Part shown: one piece after another, positions 7,490 to 17,142 of the stretch
Position numbering within the stretch: position 1 is the first letter of the stretch
Layout: each line of letters begins with the position of its first letter
Source: Alistipes onderdonkii
GTDB taxonomy: Bacteria; Bacteroidota; Bacteroidia; Bacteroidales; Rikenellaceae
DNA length: 64,000 nucleotides
Assembly (NCBI RefSeq): GCF_025145285.1
Contig: NZ_CP102251.1
Span: 1,798,001 to 1,862,000 of the forward strand
Direction: 5' to 3'
Translations under genes and position numbers: made by a program
Notes under the pieces: model-generated
What the model was told of the DNA's origin: nothing
What the model saw: the letters and a program-made list of their open reading frames with translations, nothing else
Database searches by the model: none

Positions 7490-9802
7490 TTATCTGTCCG
7501 GCCCTGTGGCGACGGGAAGCGACGGCGGGACGGCTGCAGCCGACACGGCGCGCCGCTTGTCGGGCCGCGAACCCATCACATAATGCAGGTGTACGCCGTC
7601 ACGGATGTCGTCGTACGTGATGTACGACTTGTCCCACACGCGGCCATCGACGTACATGCGGCGAATGTAGACGTTCTCCGGGCTCCAGTTCTCGGTCGTC
7701 ACGCGAATGGACTTCCCGTTGGAGAGGCGCAGTTCGACGCCTTCGACCGTCGGCGAGCCGATGTTGTAGACATTGCTCGACGGCGCCGTCGGGTAGAAGC
7801 CCATCGTATTGAACAGGTACCACGCCGACATCTGGCCGCAGTCGTCGTTGCCGCTCAACGAGCCTGGCTCGTTGCCGTAGAAGGCGTCCGATATGCGGCG
7901 CACCCACTGCTGGCATTTCCACGGCTGCCCGAGGTAGTTGTACAGATAGACGATGTTGTGGCAGGGCTCGTTGCCGTGCCAGTAGGCGCCGATACGCCCC
8001 TGTATGTCATGCGCACCCGGAATATCGTCGGGCAGTTCGGTCACGAAGAGCGAGTCGAGGCGCGTTTCGTACAGCCTGCGGCCCACGCGGTCGATATGTC
8101 CCGCGACGTCGTGCGGCACGTACCACGTATATTGCAGCGTGAATCCTTCCGTAATATCGCCCCAGCCGTGCACCGAGCCCGGCCCCTGATAGGCGACGGG
8201 CGTAAAGGGCGTGCGCCAGCGGCCCTGGCTGTCTCGGCCCCGCATGAACTTCGTTTCGGGGTCAATCAGGTTGCGGTACGAGAGCGAGCGGCGCAGGAAA
8301 TAGTCGTAGTCCTCCTCCTTGCCGAGCGCGCGGGCTGCCTGCGCGATGCAATAGTCGTCGTAGGCGTATTCGAGGGTCTTGGAAACCGATTCGCGCTCCT
8401 TGTCGAACGGCACCCAGCCCAGTTTCGTATATTCGGGCAGGCAGTCGTAATTAGGATTGGTCGCCGTGCGTTTCATCGCTTCGAAAGCCCGCTCGTAGTC
8501 GAAGCCGGGAACCTGCTTGACAATCATGTCGGCCAGTACCGATACGGCATGGTACCCGATCATGCACCAGGTTTCGTTGCCGTAGAACGACCAGACGGGC
8601 AGCATCCGCTCGACGCTCTTGTCGTAGTGCGCCAGCATCGAGTTGGCCACGTCGGCACTCATGTCCGCCCGTACGAGGTTCATCAGCGGATGGAAGGCGC
8701 GGTAGGTGTCCCAGAACGAAAAGGTCGTATAGTTGGTAAATCCCTCGGCGCGCCCGATACTCTTGTCGTGCTCGCGGAAGCGGCCGTCCGCATCCTGGAA
8801 AAGGAACGGAGAGAGGAAACAGCGGTACGCCGAGGTGTAAAACGTCTCCTTAACCCGCTGCGGGCCCTCGACCGTGAACCGCGAAAGCTCCCGCTCCCAC
8901 AGTTGCTCGCCGCGGCTGCGCACCTCGTCGAACGTAAGGCCGTCGATCTCGTGCAGGCTGCCCCGGGCGCCCGCCGGGTCGACCGACGAAATGGCGACGC
9001 GGACGGTCACCTGCTGCTCCTGCCGCGTGGCGAAACGCACCCAGAATTTCAGGTCTTCGCCCCACGCCTCGCAATCGCTGCGGAAACGTTTCGTGTCGTA
9101 GCACACCCGTTTGCCGCCCTCCATGATGCCGAAGTCGTCGAGCGGCTCGGAAAACTCGGCCACGAAATAAACATGGCGCTCGGCGCCCCAGCCCTGCACG
9201 AGTTTATAGCCCGTGATGGTGTGGTCATCCTCCTTGCGCAGGTTGGCCCACCGACATTTCCACCACAGCGTATGCCGCATGTCGACAAGTATGAAGGCGT
9301 CGTCAGCCTCGGGATAGGTGAAGCGCAGGATGCCGCTGCGCTGCGCCGCCGTCATTTCGGCTTTCACGCCGTAGTCCGTGAGGTTCACGCCGTAATAGGC
9401 GGGCGAGCACCACTCCTCGTCGTGGCTGTACCGCGATCGGTAACCGGCGTCGGGGTCGTCGTGCGTACCGGGTTCGAGCTTGATTTCCCCCACGCCCGGC
9501 ATGAAGAGGAAGTCGCCCAGATCGGGAATACCCGTACCGCTCAAATGGTTGAGCGAGAATCCCATCAGCGTCTTGTGCGCGTATTTGTAGCCCGAGGCGG
9601 CATCGTAATAATCGTCGTCCGTATCGGGGCTGATCTGGATGCCGCCGAACGGCACCTGCGCCCCGGGATAGACGTTGCCGAAGCCGTCGGTGCCGACCAG
9701 CGGACGGACATAGCCGATGCGCGGGGCATCGTCGGCCGTAACCGCGAACGCCCACAGCAACGCAGCGCATGCGGCAGCAAGCTTTATCAGCGTAAATTTC
9801 AT
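7490..9802 (-). CDS. GH92 alpha-mannosidase (copy 1)
   Basis: 770 residues with a cleavable signal peptide ending about AFAVTA-DD. GH92 enzymes are calcium-dependent exo-alpha-mannosidases that invert the anomeric centre. The hallmarks are all present: PLVGTDGFGNVYPGA and FSLNHLSGTGIPDLGD in the N-terminal beta-domain (the latter near residue 86), the general-acid glutamate in HGNEPCHN (about 611), and the acidic pair in GNDDCGQMSAWY (about 652). Length is normal. It lies 13 bp after the second GH92 gene in the same operon. Which mannose linkage is cut cannot be read from sequence. The signal peptide implies periplasmic action on imported oligosaccharides. Confidence 0.93.
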   Translation of the reverse strand: MKFTLIKLAAACAALLWAFAVTADDAPRIGYVRPLVGTDGFGNVYPGAQVPFGGIQISPDTDDDYYDAASGYKYAHKTLMGFSLNHLSGTGIPDLGDFLFMPGVGEIKLEPGTHDDPDAGYRSRYSHDEEWCSPAYYGVNLTDYGVKAEMTAAQRSGILRFTYPEADDAFILVDMRHTLWWKCRWANLRKEDDHTITGYKLVQGWGAERHVYFVAEFSEPLDDFGIMEGGKRVCYDTKRFRSDCEAWGEDLKFWVRFATRQEQQVTVRVAISSVDPAGARGSLHEIDGLTFDEVRSRGEQLWERELSRFTVEGPQRVKETFYTSAYRCFLSPFLFQDADGRFREHDKSIGRAEGFTNYTTFSFWDTYRAFHPLMNLVRADMSADVANSMLAHYDKSVERMLPVWSFYGNETWCMIGYHAVSVLADMIVKQVPGFDYERAFEAMKRTATNPNYDCLPEYTKLGWVPFDKERESVSKTLEYAYDDYCIAQAARALGKEEDYDYFLRRSLSYRNLIDPETKFMRGRDSQGRWRTPFTPVAYQGPGSVHGWGDITEGFTLQYTWYVPHDVAGHIDRVGRRLYETRLDSLFVTELPDDIPGAHDIQGRIGAYWHGNEPCHNIVYLYNYLGQPWKCQQWVRRISDAFYGNEPGSLSGNDDCGQMSAWYLFNTMGFYPTAPSSNVYNIGSPTVEGVELRLSNGKSIRVTTENWSPENVYIRRMYVDGRVWDKSYITYDDIRDGVHLHYVMGSRPDKRRAVSAAAVPPSLPVATGPDR

Positions 9803-9815
9803 GTTTGCAGTCGTT

Positions 9816-12146
9816 TTACTGTTCGCAACTCAGGGAGTAGGGCCGTTCTTCGGCCGAAAAGCAGCGGCGCTTGTCGGGCGTGGAACGCATGTCGAATTCC
9901 AGCACGGCGCCCCCTTTCAGGTCGGCATAGGTGATATACGCCCGGGTGTAGGGTTTCCCGTTGAGTTTCACCCCATGCACATACCGGTTCTTCGAGCTGA
10001 CGCCCGGCGCCTTAATTTCCAGGTAACACCCCTCCCCGATCCTCACTTTCATATAAGGCAGGTAGGGTGCGCCCAGCACATACTGGTCGGTGCCCGGGCA
10101 GACGGGATAGAATCCCATCGCCGTGAAAATGTACCACGCCGACATCTGGCCGCAGTCGTCGTTGCCGCACAGGCCGTCGACCGTCGGACGGTACATGCGA
10201 TCCATGATCTCACGCACCCAGTACTGCGTTTTCCACGGCTGCGAAGTCCACATGTAGAGGTAGGGTACATGGTGGCTCGGCTCGTTGCCGTGGACATACA
10301 TGCCCAGCAGCCCCTCGCGCGTCACGTCCTCGGTCTGCGCGAAATACCTGTCGGGCAGGTACTCGGTAAAGAGGCTGTCCAGACGCGCCGTGAACTGACC
10401 ATCGCCGCCCATCAGGGCAATCAGCCCCGCCGGGTCGTGCGGCACGTACATCGAGTAGTTCCACGAGTTGCCCTCGATAAACCCCTGTCCGTGCGTATCG
10501 TAGCGGTTGAAGTCGGGTTTCCAGCTTCCGTCGCTCATTCGCGCCCGGGCAAACCCCGTCTCCGGATCGAAGACGTTGCGGTAATTCAACGCCCGGCGGC
10601 GGTAGGTTTCGGCCTCATCGGAGAGTCCCATGCGCCGGGCCGTCCGGTAGATCACCCAGTCGTCGTAGGCATATTCCAGCGTCATCGACGAACCGGTGGA
10701 CTTCACGTCGTAAGGGACGTAACCCAGTTGCTTGTAAATGCTCGTTCCGTCGTAATAGTCGCAGTTGGCGCTGCCGATCATCGCCTCAAGCGCCAACTTT
10801 CGGTCGACGTCGATTTCTTTGTCGAGGGCGTCGCCCACCACCGACACCGAATGGTAACCTATCATGCACCAATTCTCGTTGCCCATGTGCGACCATACGG
10901 GCAGGATGCGGTGCACGCTCTGGCGGTAGTGTGCGAGCATCGAGTTCACGATGTCGCGGCTGCGGTCGCGGCAGATGAGGTTGAACAGCGGGTGCAATGC
11001 CCGGTAGGTGTCCCAGACCGAGAAAACGGTATAATTGTTGAAATCCCGGGCCTGGTGTATCTCGTGGTCGACACCGCGGTATTTACCGTCCGTATCCATA
11101 TAGACCGACGGGTTTATCATCGTGTGGTAGAGCGACGTATAGAGCATACGCAGCGCCTCGTCGCTGCCTTGGGCTTCAATTACCGACATCTGTTCTTCCC
11201 ACTTGCGTGCGGCGTCGGCTGCCGCCTGGTCGAACGTGCGCCCGCCAGCCTCGGCACACAGGTTGGCCAGCGCCCCGCGCGTTCCCACGGCCGACAGCGC
11301 CACCTTGACCTCGAGCGGTGCGGAATCGTCGCCGAAATCGAAGTGCATCACGATGCCGCACCCGCCGATTTCGGGAAAGTTACGCTCCGTGTCGAACTTC
11401 CGCCAGCCTCCGCCGTAATCGAGCGGCCGGCGGTCGCGCGCGCCGTATTCGCGCACGGGCTTGGAGAAGCTCATGGCAAAATAGGTGTAGTTGGTGCGCG
11501 CCCATCCGCTGGTGATGCGGTAGCCCGTCACCAACGTGTCGTTCTCGACACGCACCTGCGCCCAGCGGGTCTTGCCCTCGTAGTTGTAGATGCCGTGGTC
11601 GAGGTCGAGAATCAGGTGCTGGTCTTCGCCCGCAGGATAGGTGTATTTGTGCAAGCCCACCCGCTCGGTGGCGGTCAACTGGGCCCGGATGCCGTAGTCG
11701 TCGAGCATCACCTCGTAATAACCCGCCGCTGCGCGTTCGCGCTCGTGCGAGAAGCGCGAGCGGTAGCCCGTTTCGGGGTGTTCGGCCGTGCCGCGCTCGG
11801 TGCGTATCTCCCCCACGGTCGGCATCAGCAGGATGTCGCCCAGGTCGGAGTGCCCCGTGCCGCTCAAATGTGTGTGCGAGAAGCCGACGATCGTCGGGTC
11901 GTCGTACTGGTATCCGGCGCAGTAGCGGTAGGCCTCGGGCTGGTACTTGCCGTCGATGTTGTGCGGCACCATCTCCGTGTCGGGGCTCAACTGCACAATG
12001 CCGTGCGGCACGCAGGCCCCGGGGAAAACGTGCCCCATGCTGCGGGTGCCTATCATCGGGTCGATGTAGTCCGTCGCCGGGCGTGTCTGCGCGGCGGCCG
12101 CAACGACCGGGCAGGCCGCAATCAGGGCAATCAGGTAATTCTTCAT
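9816..12146 (-). CDS. GH92 alpha-mannosidase (copy 2)
   Basis: 776 residues from the ATG at 12146, with an in-frame ATG also at 12155. The signal peptide ends near VAAAAQ. The same GH92 hallmarks appear: IDPMIGTRSMGHVFPGA, FSHTHLSGTGHSDLGD (about residue 93), HGNEPSHHVPYLY (about 620) and GNDDCGQMSAWYIF (about 662). It is diverged from its neighbour over most of its length, so the tandem pair is an old duplication and may split linkage specificity. It lies 80 bp after the lipoprotein gene and 13 bp before the first GH92. Confidence 0.93.
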   Translation of the reverse strand: MKNYLIALIAACPVVAAAAQTRPATDYIDPMIGTRSMGHVFPGACVPHGIVQLSPDTEMVPHNIDGKYQPEAYRYCAGYQYDDPTIVGFSHTHLSGTGHSDLGDILLMPTVGEIRTERGTAEHPETGYRSRFSHERERAAAGYYEVMLDDYGIRAQLTATERVGLHKYTYPAGEDQHLILDLDHGIYNYEGKTRWAQVRVENDTLVTGYRITSGWARTNYTYFAMSFSKPVREYGARDRRPLDYGGGWRKFDTERNFPEIGGCGIVMHFDFGDDSAPLEVKVALSAVGTRGALANLCAEAGGRTFDQAAADAARKWEEQMSVIEAQGSDEALRMLYTSLYHTMINPSVYMDTDGKYRGVDHEIHQARDFNNYTVFSVWDTYRALHPLFNLICRDRSRDIVNSMLAHYRQSVHRILPVWSHMGNENWCMIGYHSVSVVGDALDKEIDVDRKLALEAMIGSANCDYYDGTSIYKQLGYVPYDVKSTGSSMTLEYAYDDWVIYRTARRMGLSDEAETYRRRALNYRNVFDPETGFARARMSDGSWKPDFNRYDTHGQGFIEGNSWNYSMYVPHDPAGLIALMGGDGQFTARLDSLFTEYLPDRYFAQTEDVTREGLLGMYVHGNEPSHHVPYLYMWTSQPWKTQYWVREIMDRMYRPTVDGLCGNDDCGQMSAWYIFTAMGFYPVCPGTDQYVLGAPYLPYMKVRIGEGCYLEIKAPGVSSKNRYVHGVKLNGKPYTRAYITYADLKGGAVLEFDMRSTPDKRRCFSAEERPYSLSCEQ

Positions 12147-12226
12147 AACTGTCATTTCGGTTTGTTGTGCCGCAGGACGGGAGATGCCCCGGTCAAAGCC
12201 GGAACACCTCCGTCCGCAGCAGGCTA

Positions 12227-14473
12227 TTAAGCCTCGCGTATTTTAATCCAGTAAGGATAGGAAGGATCGGGGCTCACCAGATAGAAATAGTGTTTGTTGC
12301 CGTCGTAGGAAACGCTTTCTGCCTTGTAGACGTGGAATCCCCGCTCGCCGAAGAGCAGCCGCTCGAGCGGTTTGACGAGTTTCTGCGACTCCTCGCTGCT
12401 CATCTCGTTGCCGTCGGCATCCACGAATGCGCCCGTCACGTCGCCTTTGGTGAAAATCATACGGTCGTCTTCGACTTTGTAGGCGCTGACGGCGATGGAT
12501 ACGGGATGATTTTCGAACCCGTTGCGGAACGACTTGATGTCGATGCGCTGTCCCTTGCCCACCGCGAAAACCTCGATGGCGCAAGGCCCGGCGGGCGTGC
12601 CGCCTCCCGGCTGCGTGTAGGGATAGAAGATATAGCGTTCTGTGCCCGTCATGCCCGGAATATCGTCCTCAACCGTCGGCAGGCAGAGCCGCGAATAAGG
12701 AATGAATACCGGCGTGCCGCCCTCGTACTTGTTGACCGGATAGGTGAAGAAATACTCCAGCGGATGAGCCTCGCTCTGCAGCGGCGTGCGGATCGTGCAG
12801 GAAAGCCCGTCCACGTTCGGCGTGTAGGGGCCCGTCCACGTAAGGCCCTTGTAGGTGACGCTGCCCACGGTGAGCGGCTCCCGGAAGGTGATGACGCCCG
12901 CCTCGGTCGCATCGACGGCCACGGTCTTGTACTGCGCCTTGTTGCGCGCCATCTCACGGTAATTGCCGTCGGTGTAGACCGCCTCGGAATCCTCTATCCA
13001 AATCAGGTCGGCCGTACCTGCCTCTGCATCGAGGGAGTAATGCAGTTTGAAATTCTTGTTGTCGTTGTCGAAGAACGTACCGTAGGGTTTCATGCCCTGC
13101 GCCACGAGCTGCGGCAGGAAGTTCTCGCCGCCCGGCTCCTCGCCCCCGCCTTCGGAGTAGAGGCCGTCGCGCACCTTCACCCAGAGGTTGCCCGTCTTGG
13201 AAATCAGGTAAAAGCCTTTACCGCGCGAATCGCTCTCCTCGATTACGTACAGGCCGTCGGCATGGAAATAGAAATCGGTGAACGGTTTCAGGTCGGCGGC
13301 CGCCTGGCTGATAGGGTACGATGCAATCTCGGAACCGGTCGCAATCTTCAGGAAGTCGCCCTGCACGCTGGCGTAGAAGCGAATCCAGTCGGCGTCGCTG
13401 TCGAAGCGTGCGGTCTTGGGATCGGTCGTATAGTCGTTCACGAAGAGATAGTTGCCCGTCGTGCCGTCGCCCACATAAACTTCCACGCGCAGCGGAATGT
13501 CGTCCGCATAGGGATAGAAGAGGATGCTGCGGAACTTGTCCGAAACCAGCGCCGACCAGAGCGTCGGGTGGGCCGTGCCGCACTCGAGCTTGCCACCGAG
13601 GTTATACTGCTTGGACGCCTTGTCCACGAAACCGGGATGCGCCTCGGTTACGGCGGTGATTTTCGCGTCCGCCACGTTGAAGGCGAGGCTTTCGCCGGCA
13701 ATCGTGTAGGTGAGCGAACTGTACCCCACACCGTTAATCGTGACGGCCGGCCACTGGATGCCGTACTGCGCGTCGGTCACCTCCAGCTCGAAGCCTGCCG
13801 ACTCGTGTTTGGCGTCCTTGTTCGCAGCGTCGATCCAGGTGAACTCCATGCTGCGCGACTTCTTGTCGACGGCATAGCGGGCCAGGAACTTGTTCTCGCC
13901 GTCGCGCAGGACACCCTGCATGGCGTTTTTCTTCGACAGGGCCAGCCATACCAACTTCTCGCCCAGCTTGAGTACGTCTTCCGACGTGGCTTTGGTCAAC
14001 ACGACTGGCTTGCCCGACGAGGCGCCTACGCAGTTGATGGTCGTCTCGGTCGTCGACTCGACGATGAGCTGCCTTTCGCGGAACTCCGAATCGACGATTT
14101 CGTCGTTGAGCATCGTGGGCCCGTCGAACTTGATAATCACGCCGCCCTCCTTGAGCGCCGAAACGCTGAAAAGCGCCAGGTTTTTCTCGTTTTCCGAAAC
14201 GGGCGAATCGGTCGCCACCGAACTGTCGGACAGGAAGTTGAACAGAATCGTATAGCTTTTTCCAGCAGCGGGGGCATATTCTGCCACCCAATTGTATTCC
14301 AGCGCGCTTTCGTAGGTCAGCGCCTCTTTCACGGCTATCGACTCGGCATTCTCGCCGGCCGAGGTGCCCTCCTCCTTGGTCTGGGACTCGAGTCCGTCGA
14401 GGGAAGCATCCTCACGGCATCCCGCAGCGAAGACGAGCAGCAAGGCCGCCAGAAATATCGTTATCTTTTCCAT
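12227..14473 (-). CDS. Large PUL surface lipoprotein, DUF4302-like
   Basis: 748 residues from the ATG at 14473, with a lipoprotein signal ending VFAAGC-RED. The N-terminal third (ALEYNWVAEYAPAAGKSYTI, then GGVIIKFDGPTML and SSGKPVVLTKA) resembles DUF4302 proteins, which accompany SusC/SusD pairs and envelope metallopeptidases in Bacteroidales. The remainder looks like further beta-rich modules, with a similar KPYGTFFDNDN...EAGVITFREPLTVG arrangement suggesting a repeat. No catalytic motif is visible. Its place between a BSP peptidase and two GH92 genes suggests a surface glycan- or glycoprotein-binding role, but that is inference. The family call is moderate. Confidence 0.55.
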   Translation of the reverse strand: MEKITIFLAALLLVFAAGCREDASLDGLESQTKEEGTSAGENAESIAVKEALTYESALEYNWVAEYAPAAGKSYTILFNFLSDSSVATDSPVSENEKNLALFSVSALKEGGVIIKFDGPTMLNDEIVDSEFRERQLIVESTTETTINCVGASSGKPVVLTKATSEDVLKLGEKLVWLALSKKNAMQGVLRDGENKFLARYAVDKKSRSMEFTWIDAANKDAKHESAGFELEVTDAQYGIQWPAVTINGVGYSSLTYTIAGESLAFNVADAKITAVTEAHPGFVDKASKQYNLGGKLECGTAHPTLWSALVSDKFRSILFYPYADDIPLRVEVYVGDGTTGNYLFVNDYTTDPKTARFDSDADWIRFYASVQGDFLKIATGSEIASYPISQAAADLKPFTDFYFHADGLYVIEESDSRGKGFYLISKTGNLWVKVRDGLYSEGGGEEPGGENFLPQLVAQGMKPYGTFFDNDNKNFKLHYSLDAEAGTADLIWIEDSEAVYTDGNYREMARNKAQYKTVAVDATEAGVITFREPLTVGSVTYKGLTWTGPYTPNVDGLSCTIRTPLQSEAHPLEYFFTYPVNKYEGGTPVFIPYSRLCLPTVEDDIPGMTGTERYIFYPYTQPGGGTPAGPCAIEVFAVGKGQRIDIKSFRNGFENHPVSIAVSAYKVEDDRMIFTKGDVTGAFVDADGNEMSSEESQKLVKPLERLLFGERGFHVYKAESVSYDGNKHYFYLVSPDPSYPYWIKIREA

Positions 14474-14488
14474 GGATGTCATTCAGAT

Positions 14489-15706
14489 TTAGCGTTTTTG
14501 GTAATTGGTTTTATCGGCCTTGTAGAGCGCCCAAAGCGTCTGCTCATTGGCATCCTCGCCGAGTGCGTATTTGAGCGCCGCGTCCCAGCTCCACGGATTG
14601 ATCGTGCGCATCGACGCGTTGATATTGCGGATGGCGTCCTTGTCCTGCGTCTGTGTCAGCCAGTAGCAGAAGAAGCCCGTCGTCTGGTAGCCCGACATCA
14701 GGCTGCCGTTGGTATTGCGGGTGGCATAGTCGTGGTAGCCCGCCACCGTGCGCACCGCGTCGGCCAGACCTTCGATTGCCGCCCACGACATGTTGCCCTG
14801 ACTGTAAGCCGGAATGCCCTGCGGTTCGAGCTGGAAAGCGTGTACCATCTCGTGGAAAAGCACGCCGCGCGTTTCGAGGCTCAACTTGAGCAGCGACTCG
14901 TTGGCCGATTTCTGAATCCAGTCGGTCGAGTAATGGATGTTGATTTTGGGCGACGAGCCTCCTTTGTACGACACCTTGCCGGGCATCGGTTCGAGGAAAT
15001 ACTCGATGGTGTTCACCGGGAAACGCTCGTCCCGGTCGTTGAAGTAGAGGTAGGTGCAAATCTCCAGCGCATGCCACTTCAGGTAGGCGATCTTGTCCTG
15101 AACCAGCACGTCGTAGAGTTTGGAGCCCTTGTCCTCGGCCAGGTCGATGAACAGGATTTCGGGCGACTCGAAGTTCTTCCATGCGGCATACGGGTCTTCC
15201 GTGTGGAAAAGGATGTCCGAAAGAGTCAGCTTGTCGCCGCCGTTGGCCTTGAACACGAATTTGTATTTGGCATAGTCGGCCGGCGCCGCCAGGTAATAGA
15301 TATGTTTCTGGAAACGGGCGATGAACGCGACCTCCGAACGGCTGTCCACCTCGTTCCACGACGCGCCGTCGTCCGACCCGTAGACCTTCCATGACACGGG
15401 GTCGTACAGCGCTTCGACGCCGTTGTCGCCCTGCTCCACCACGCCCGACGATACGAGCGTGTAGGCCACGATCCGCCCGGCGCTGCAATCCACGACCGCC
15501 TCGACGCTGTTCTCCGAGCCGACTTCGGCCTCGAAGTAGGTCGTAAGGTCGTCGTCAAGGAGCGCCGCCGCGTCGGACGATGGCGTGGCGCCGATGCCGC
15601 CGATCTCCACGGTGCCGCCCGGGGCCGGCAGGAAATGCGGCTTTTCATCGGCACAGGAGCAGAGGAGCGCCCCCGCTAAAAGCATATATGTTATCTTTTT
15701 CATCAT
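14489..15706 (-). CDS. BSP-family zinc metallopeptidase, lipoprotein (PUL copy 2)
   Basis: 405 residues with a lipoprotein signal ending ALLCSC-ADE. Like its homologue at 6329-7456 it has an N-terminal discoidin-like beta-sandwich (TTYFEAEVGSEN...AYTLVSSGVV...SWKVYGSDDG) followed by a BSP peptidase domain with HEMVHAFQ near residue 285 and the downstream MSWAAIEGLADAVR. It follows susD by 19 bp, so it is the first enzyme gene of the PUL after the importer. An envelope-anchored protease coded with alpha-mannosidases fits a glycoprotein substrate. Confidence 0.85.
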   Translation of the reverse strand: MMKKITYMLLAGALLCSCADEKPHFLPAPGGTVEIGGIGATPSSDAAALLDDDLTTYFEAEVGSENSVEAVVDCSAGRIVAYTLVSSGVVEQGDNGVEALYDPVSWKVYGSDDGASWNEVDSRSEVAFIARFQKHIYYLAAPADYAKYKFVFKANGGDKLTLSDILFHTEDPYAAWKNFESPEILFIDLAEDKGSKLYDVLVQDKIAYLKWHALEICTYLYFNDRDERFPVNTIEYFLEPMPGKVSYKGGSSPKINIHYSTDWIQKSANESLLKLSLETRGVLFHEMVHAFQLEPQGIPAYSQGNMSWAAIEGLADAVRTVAGYHDYATRNTNGSLMSGYQTTGFFCYWLTQTQDKDAIRNINASMRTINPWSWDAALKYALGEDANEQTLWALYKADKTNYQKR

Positions 15707-15725
15707 TTTCAGGTTTTAAAGTCCG

Positions 15726-17123
15726 TTAATATCCGTAATTCTGGTCGCTCTCCGAGATGCCCGAGTTGGCGTCGATTTCGGCCTGCGGAATCGGCAGCGT
15801 CAGGCGGTAGTCGTCGGCGGAAATCGTCTTGCCCTCGCGCGTCATGGTCACTTTCAGGCGGCGCGCGTCGAACAGGCGGTGCCCCTCCCATACCAGCTCG
15901 CAGCGGCGCTCCTTGATAATCTCGGCCAGCAGCCCCGGATAGGTCTGCGCCGTGTAGCCCTCGATACGTTCGGCGCGCAGTTCGTTGAGCAGGCGGTTGG
16001 CCTCAGCCAGGTCGGGGTTCTCACGCATCATCAGCGCCTCGATGGCAATGAGCTGCATCTCCTCGGCACGGAACATTTTCTCATCGAGACGGCCGATATC
16101 CGACGCGTCGCCGAACCACTTGGTGACCATCCACACGGGCGCCCCAGCGCGGTCACGGCCGTATTCGAAGAAAACCGGCCCGCGGACGTCTTTTTCGGAA
16201 AACTGGGCGCGCAGTTCGTTGCTCGGGCGGAAAACGCTCGAATAGTCGCGGCCCACGAAGAGCGTCCCGATCGTCGACGAGCCTGCGGGACGCGACAGCT
16301 TGAAAATCGTACCGGCGTTCGACTTGTCCAGCCAGAGGTTCTGCACCTCGCCAAGCTTGGCGATGCCTACGGCACGCAGGGCGTTGCTGGCATAGATGTA
16401 GGCGTGGGTGTACTTTTTGTGGTAGAGCGAAACCCGCGCACGGAGCGCATCGACCGCGGCCTGCGAAATGTATGCCGTCGAGTTGGTTGCCTTGTTGTCG
16501 GCCGCCAGGTCGGGAGCCGCTACCGTCAGCATGTCGTACGCGCGGGTGAGGTCGGTCATAATCTGCTCGTAGCATGCGCCGACTTTGTCGCGCGGGGGAT
16601 TGCCCACCACGTGGTAATGGCTGACGTACGGGATGCCCAGCGCGTCGTCGTTCGAAAAATCGGAGAAGAAGCAGAGCAGCTCGAAATGCGCATAGGCGCG
16701 GAAGAAGTAAGCCGTGCCGAGCGACACCTGCAGTGAGGTTTCCTCTTCGGCGTTGAGCGGCTTCACTTTCGGGCCGTAGTTAAGCACGCGGTTGGCCTGA
16801 TTGATGATACCGTAGTAATGCGCCCACAAGCCGCTGACGTCGCCCGACGTGGCGGTGTAGACCCAGCCGGCAAGGTCGGTTCCTGCGCCACCCGAATCGC
16901 CGCCCTGCACGCAGTCGTCGGCGATATATTCCGTAACGGCAAGTTTCGAGCGCAGGCTGGCCTTGCCGTAGATGCCGACCACGGCCTTATGGACGTTCTG
17001 CACGTTGCCGAACGCCTTGTCGGGGCCGACCATGTCCGTGGGATCGAGGTCGGTATAGTTACATGACGTGAGCGCAAAAGCCGCCAGCAGCGCCACGATG
17101 CATATCGATTGTATTTTTTTCAT
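15726..17123 (-). CDS. SusD/RagB-family surface glycan-binding lipoprotein
   Basis: 465 residues from the ATG at 17123 (another in-frame ATG lies at 17135). The lipoprotein signal ends AAFALTSC-NY. A SusD-like TPR scaffold is visible: NVQNVHKAVVGIYG near the start, AYFFRAYAHFELLCFFSD near residue 135, and the C-terminal RCELVWEGHRLFDARRL and DANSGISESDQNYGY typical of the family. SusD forms the lid over its SusC partner and binds the incoming ligand. It begins 7 bp after the susC stop, the standard pair arrangement. Confidence 0.95.
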   Translation of the reverse strand: MKKIQSICIVALLAAFALTSCNYTDLDPTDMVGPDKAFGNVQNVHKAVVGIYGKASLRSKLAVTEYIADDCVQGGDSGGAGTDLAGWVYTATSGDVSGLWAHYYGIINQANRVLNYGPKVKPLNAEEETSLQVSLGTAYFFRAYAHFELLCFFSDFSNDDALGIPYVSHYHVVGNPPRDKVGACYEQIMTDLTRAYDMLTVAAPDLAADNKATNSTAYISQAAVDALRARVSLYHKKYTHAYIYASNALRAVGIAKLGEVQNLWLDKSNAGTIFKLSRPAGSSTIGTLFVGRDYSSVFRPSNELRAQFSEKDVRGPVFFEYGRDRAGAPVWMVTKWFGDASDIGRLDEKMFRAEEMQLIAIEALMMRENPDLAEANRLLNELRAERIEGYTAQTYPGLLAEIIKERRCELVWEGHRLFDARRLKVTMTREGKTISADDYRLTLPIPQAEIDANSGISESDQNYGY

Positions 17124-17142
17124 TGTCTGGTTCATTTTAGGA

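Noticed and set aside
6911..9934. A 1,007-codon open frame on the plus strand across the GH92 region
   Set aside because: It is antisense to a clear GH92 gene. Its translation is arginine- and alanine-rich with no recognisable domain, as expected of a mirror frame in GC-rich coding DNA. The same applies to long frames at 22-2052, 9717-12230, 12167-15394, 25746-28310 and 34752-37277.
9490..12000. The two GH92 genes considered as one gene split by a frameshift
   Set aside because: Each has its own start, signal peptide, full set of GH92 motifs and stop; they are tandem paralogues.
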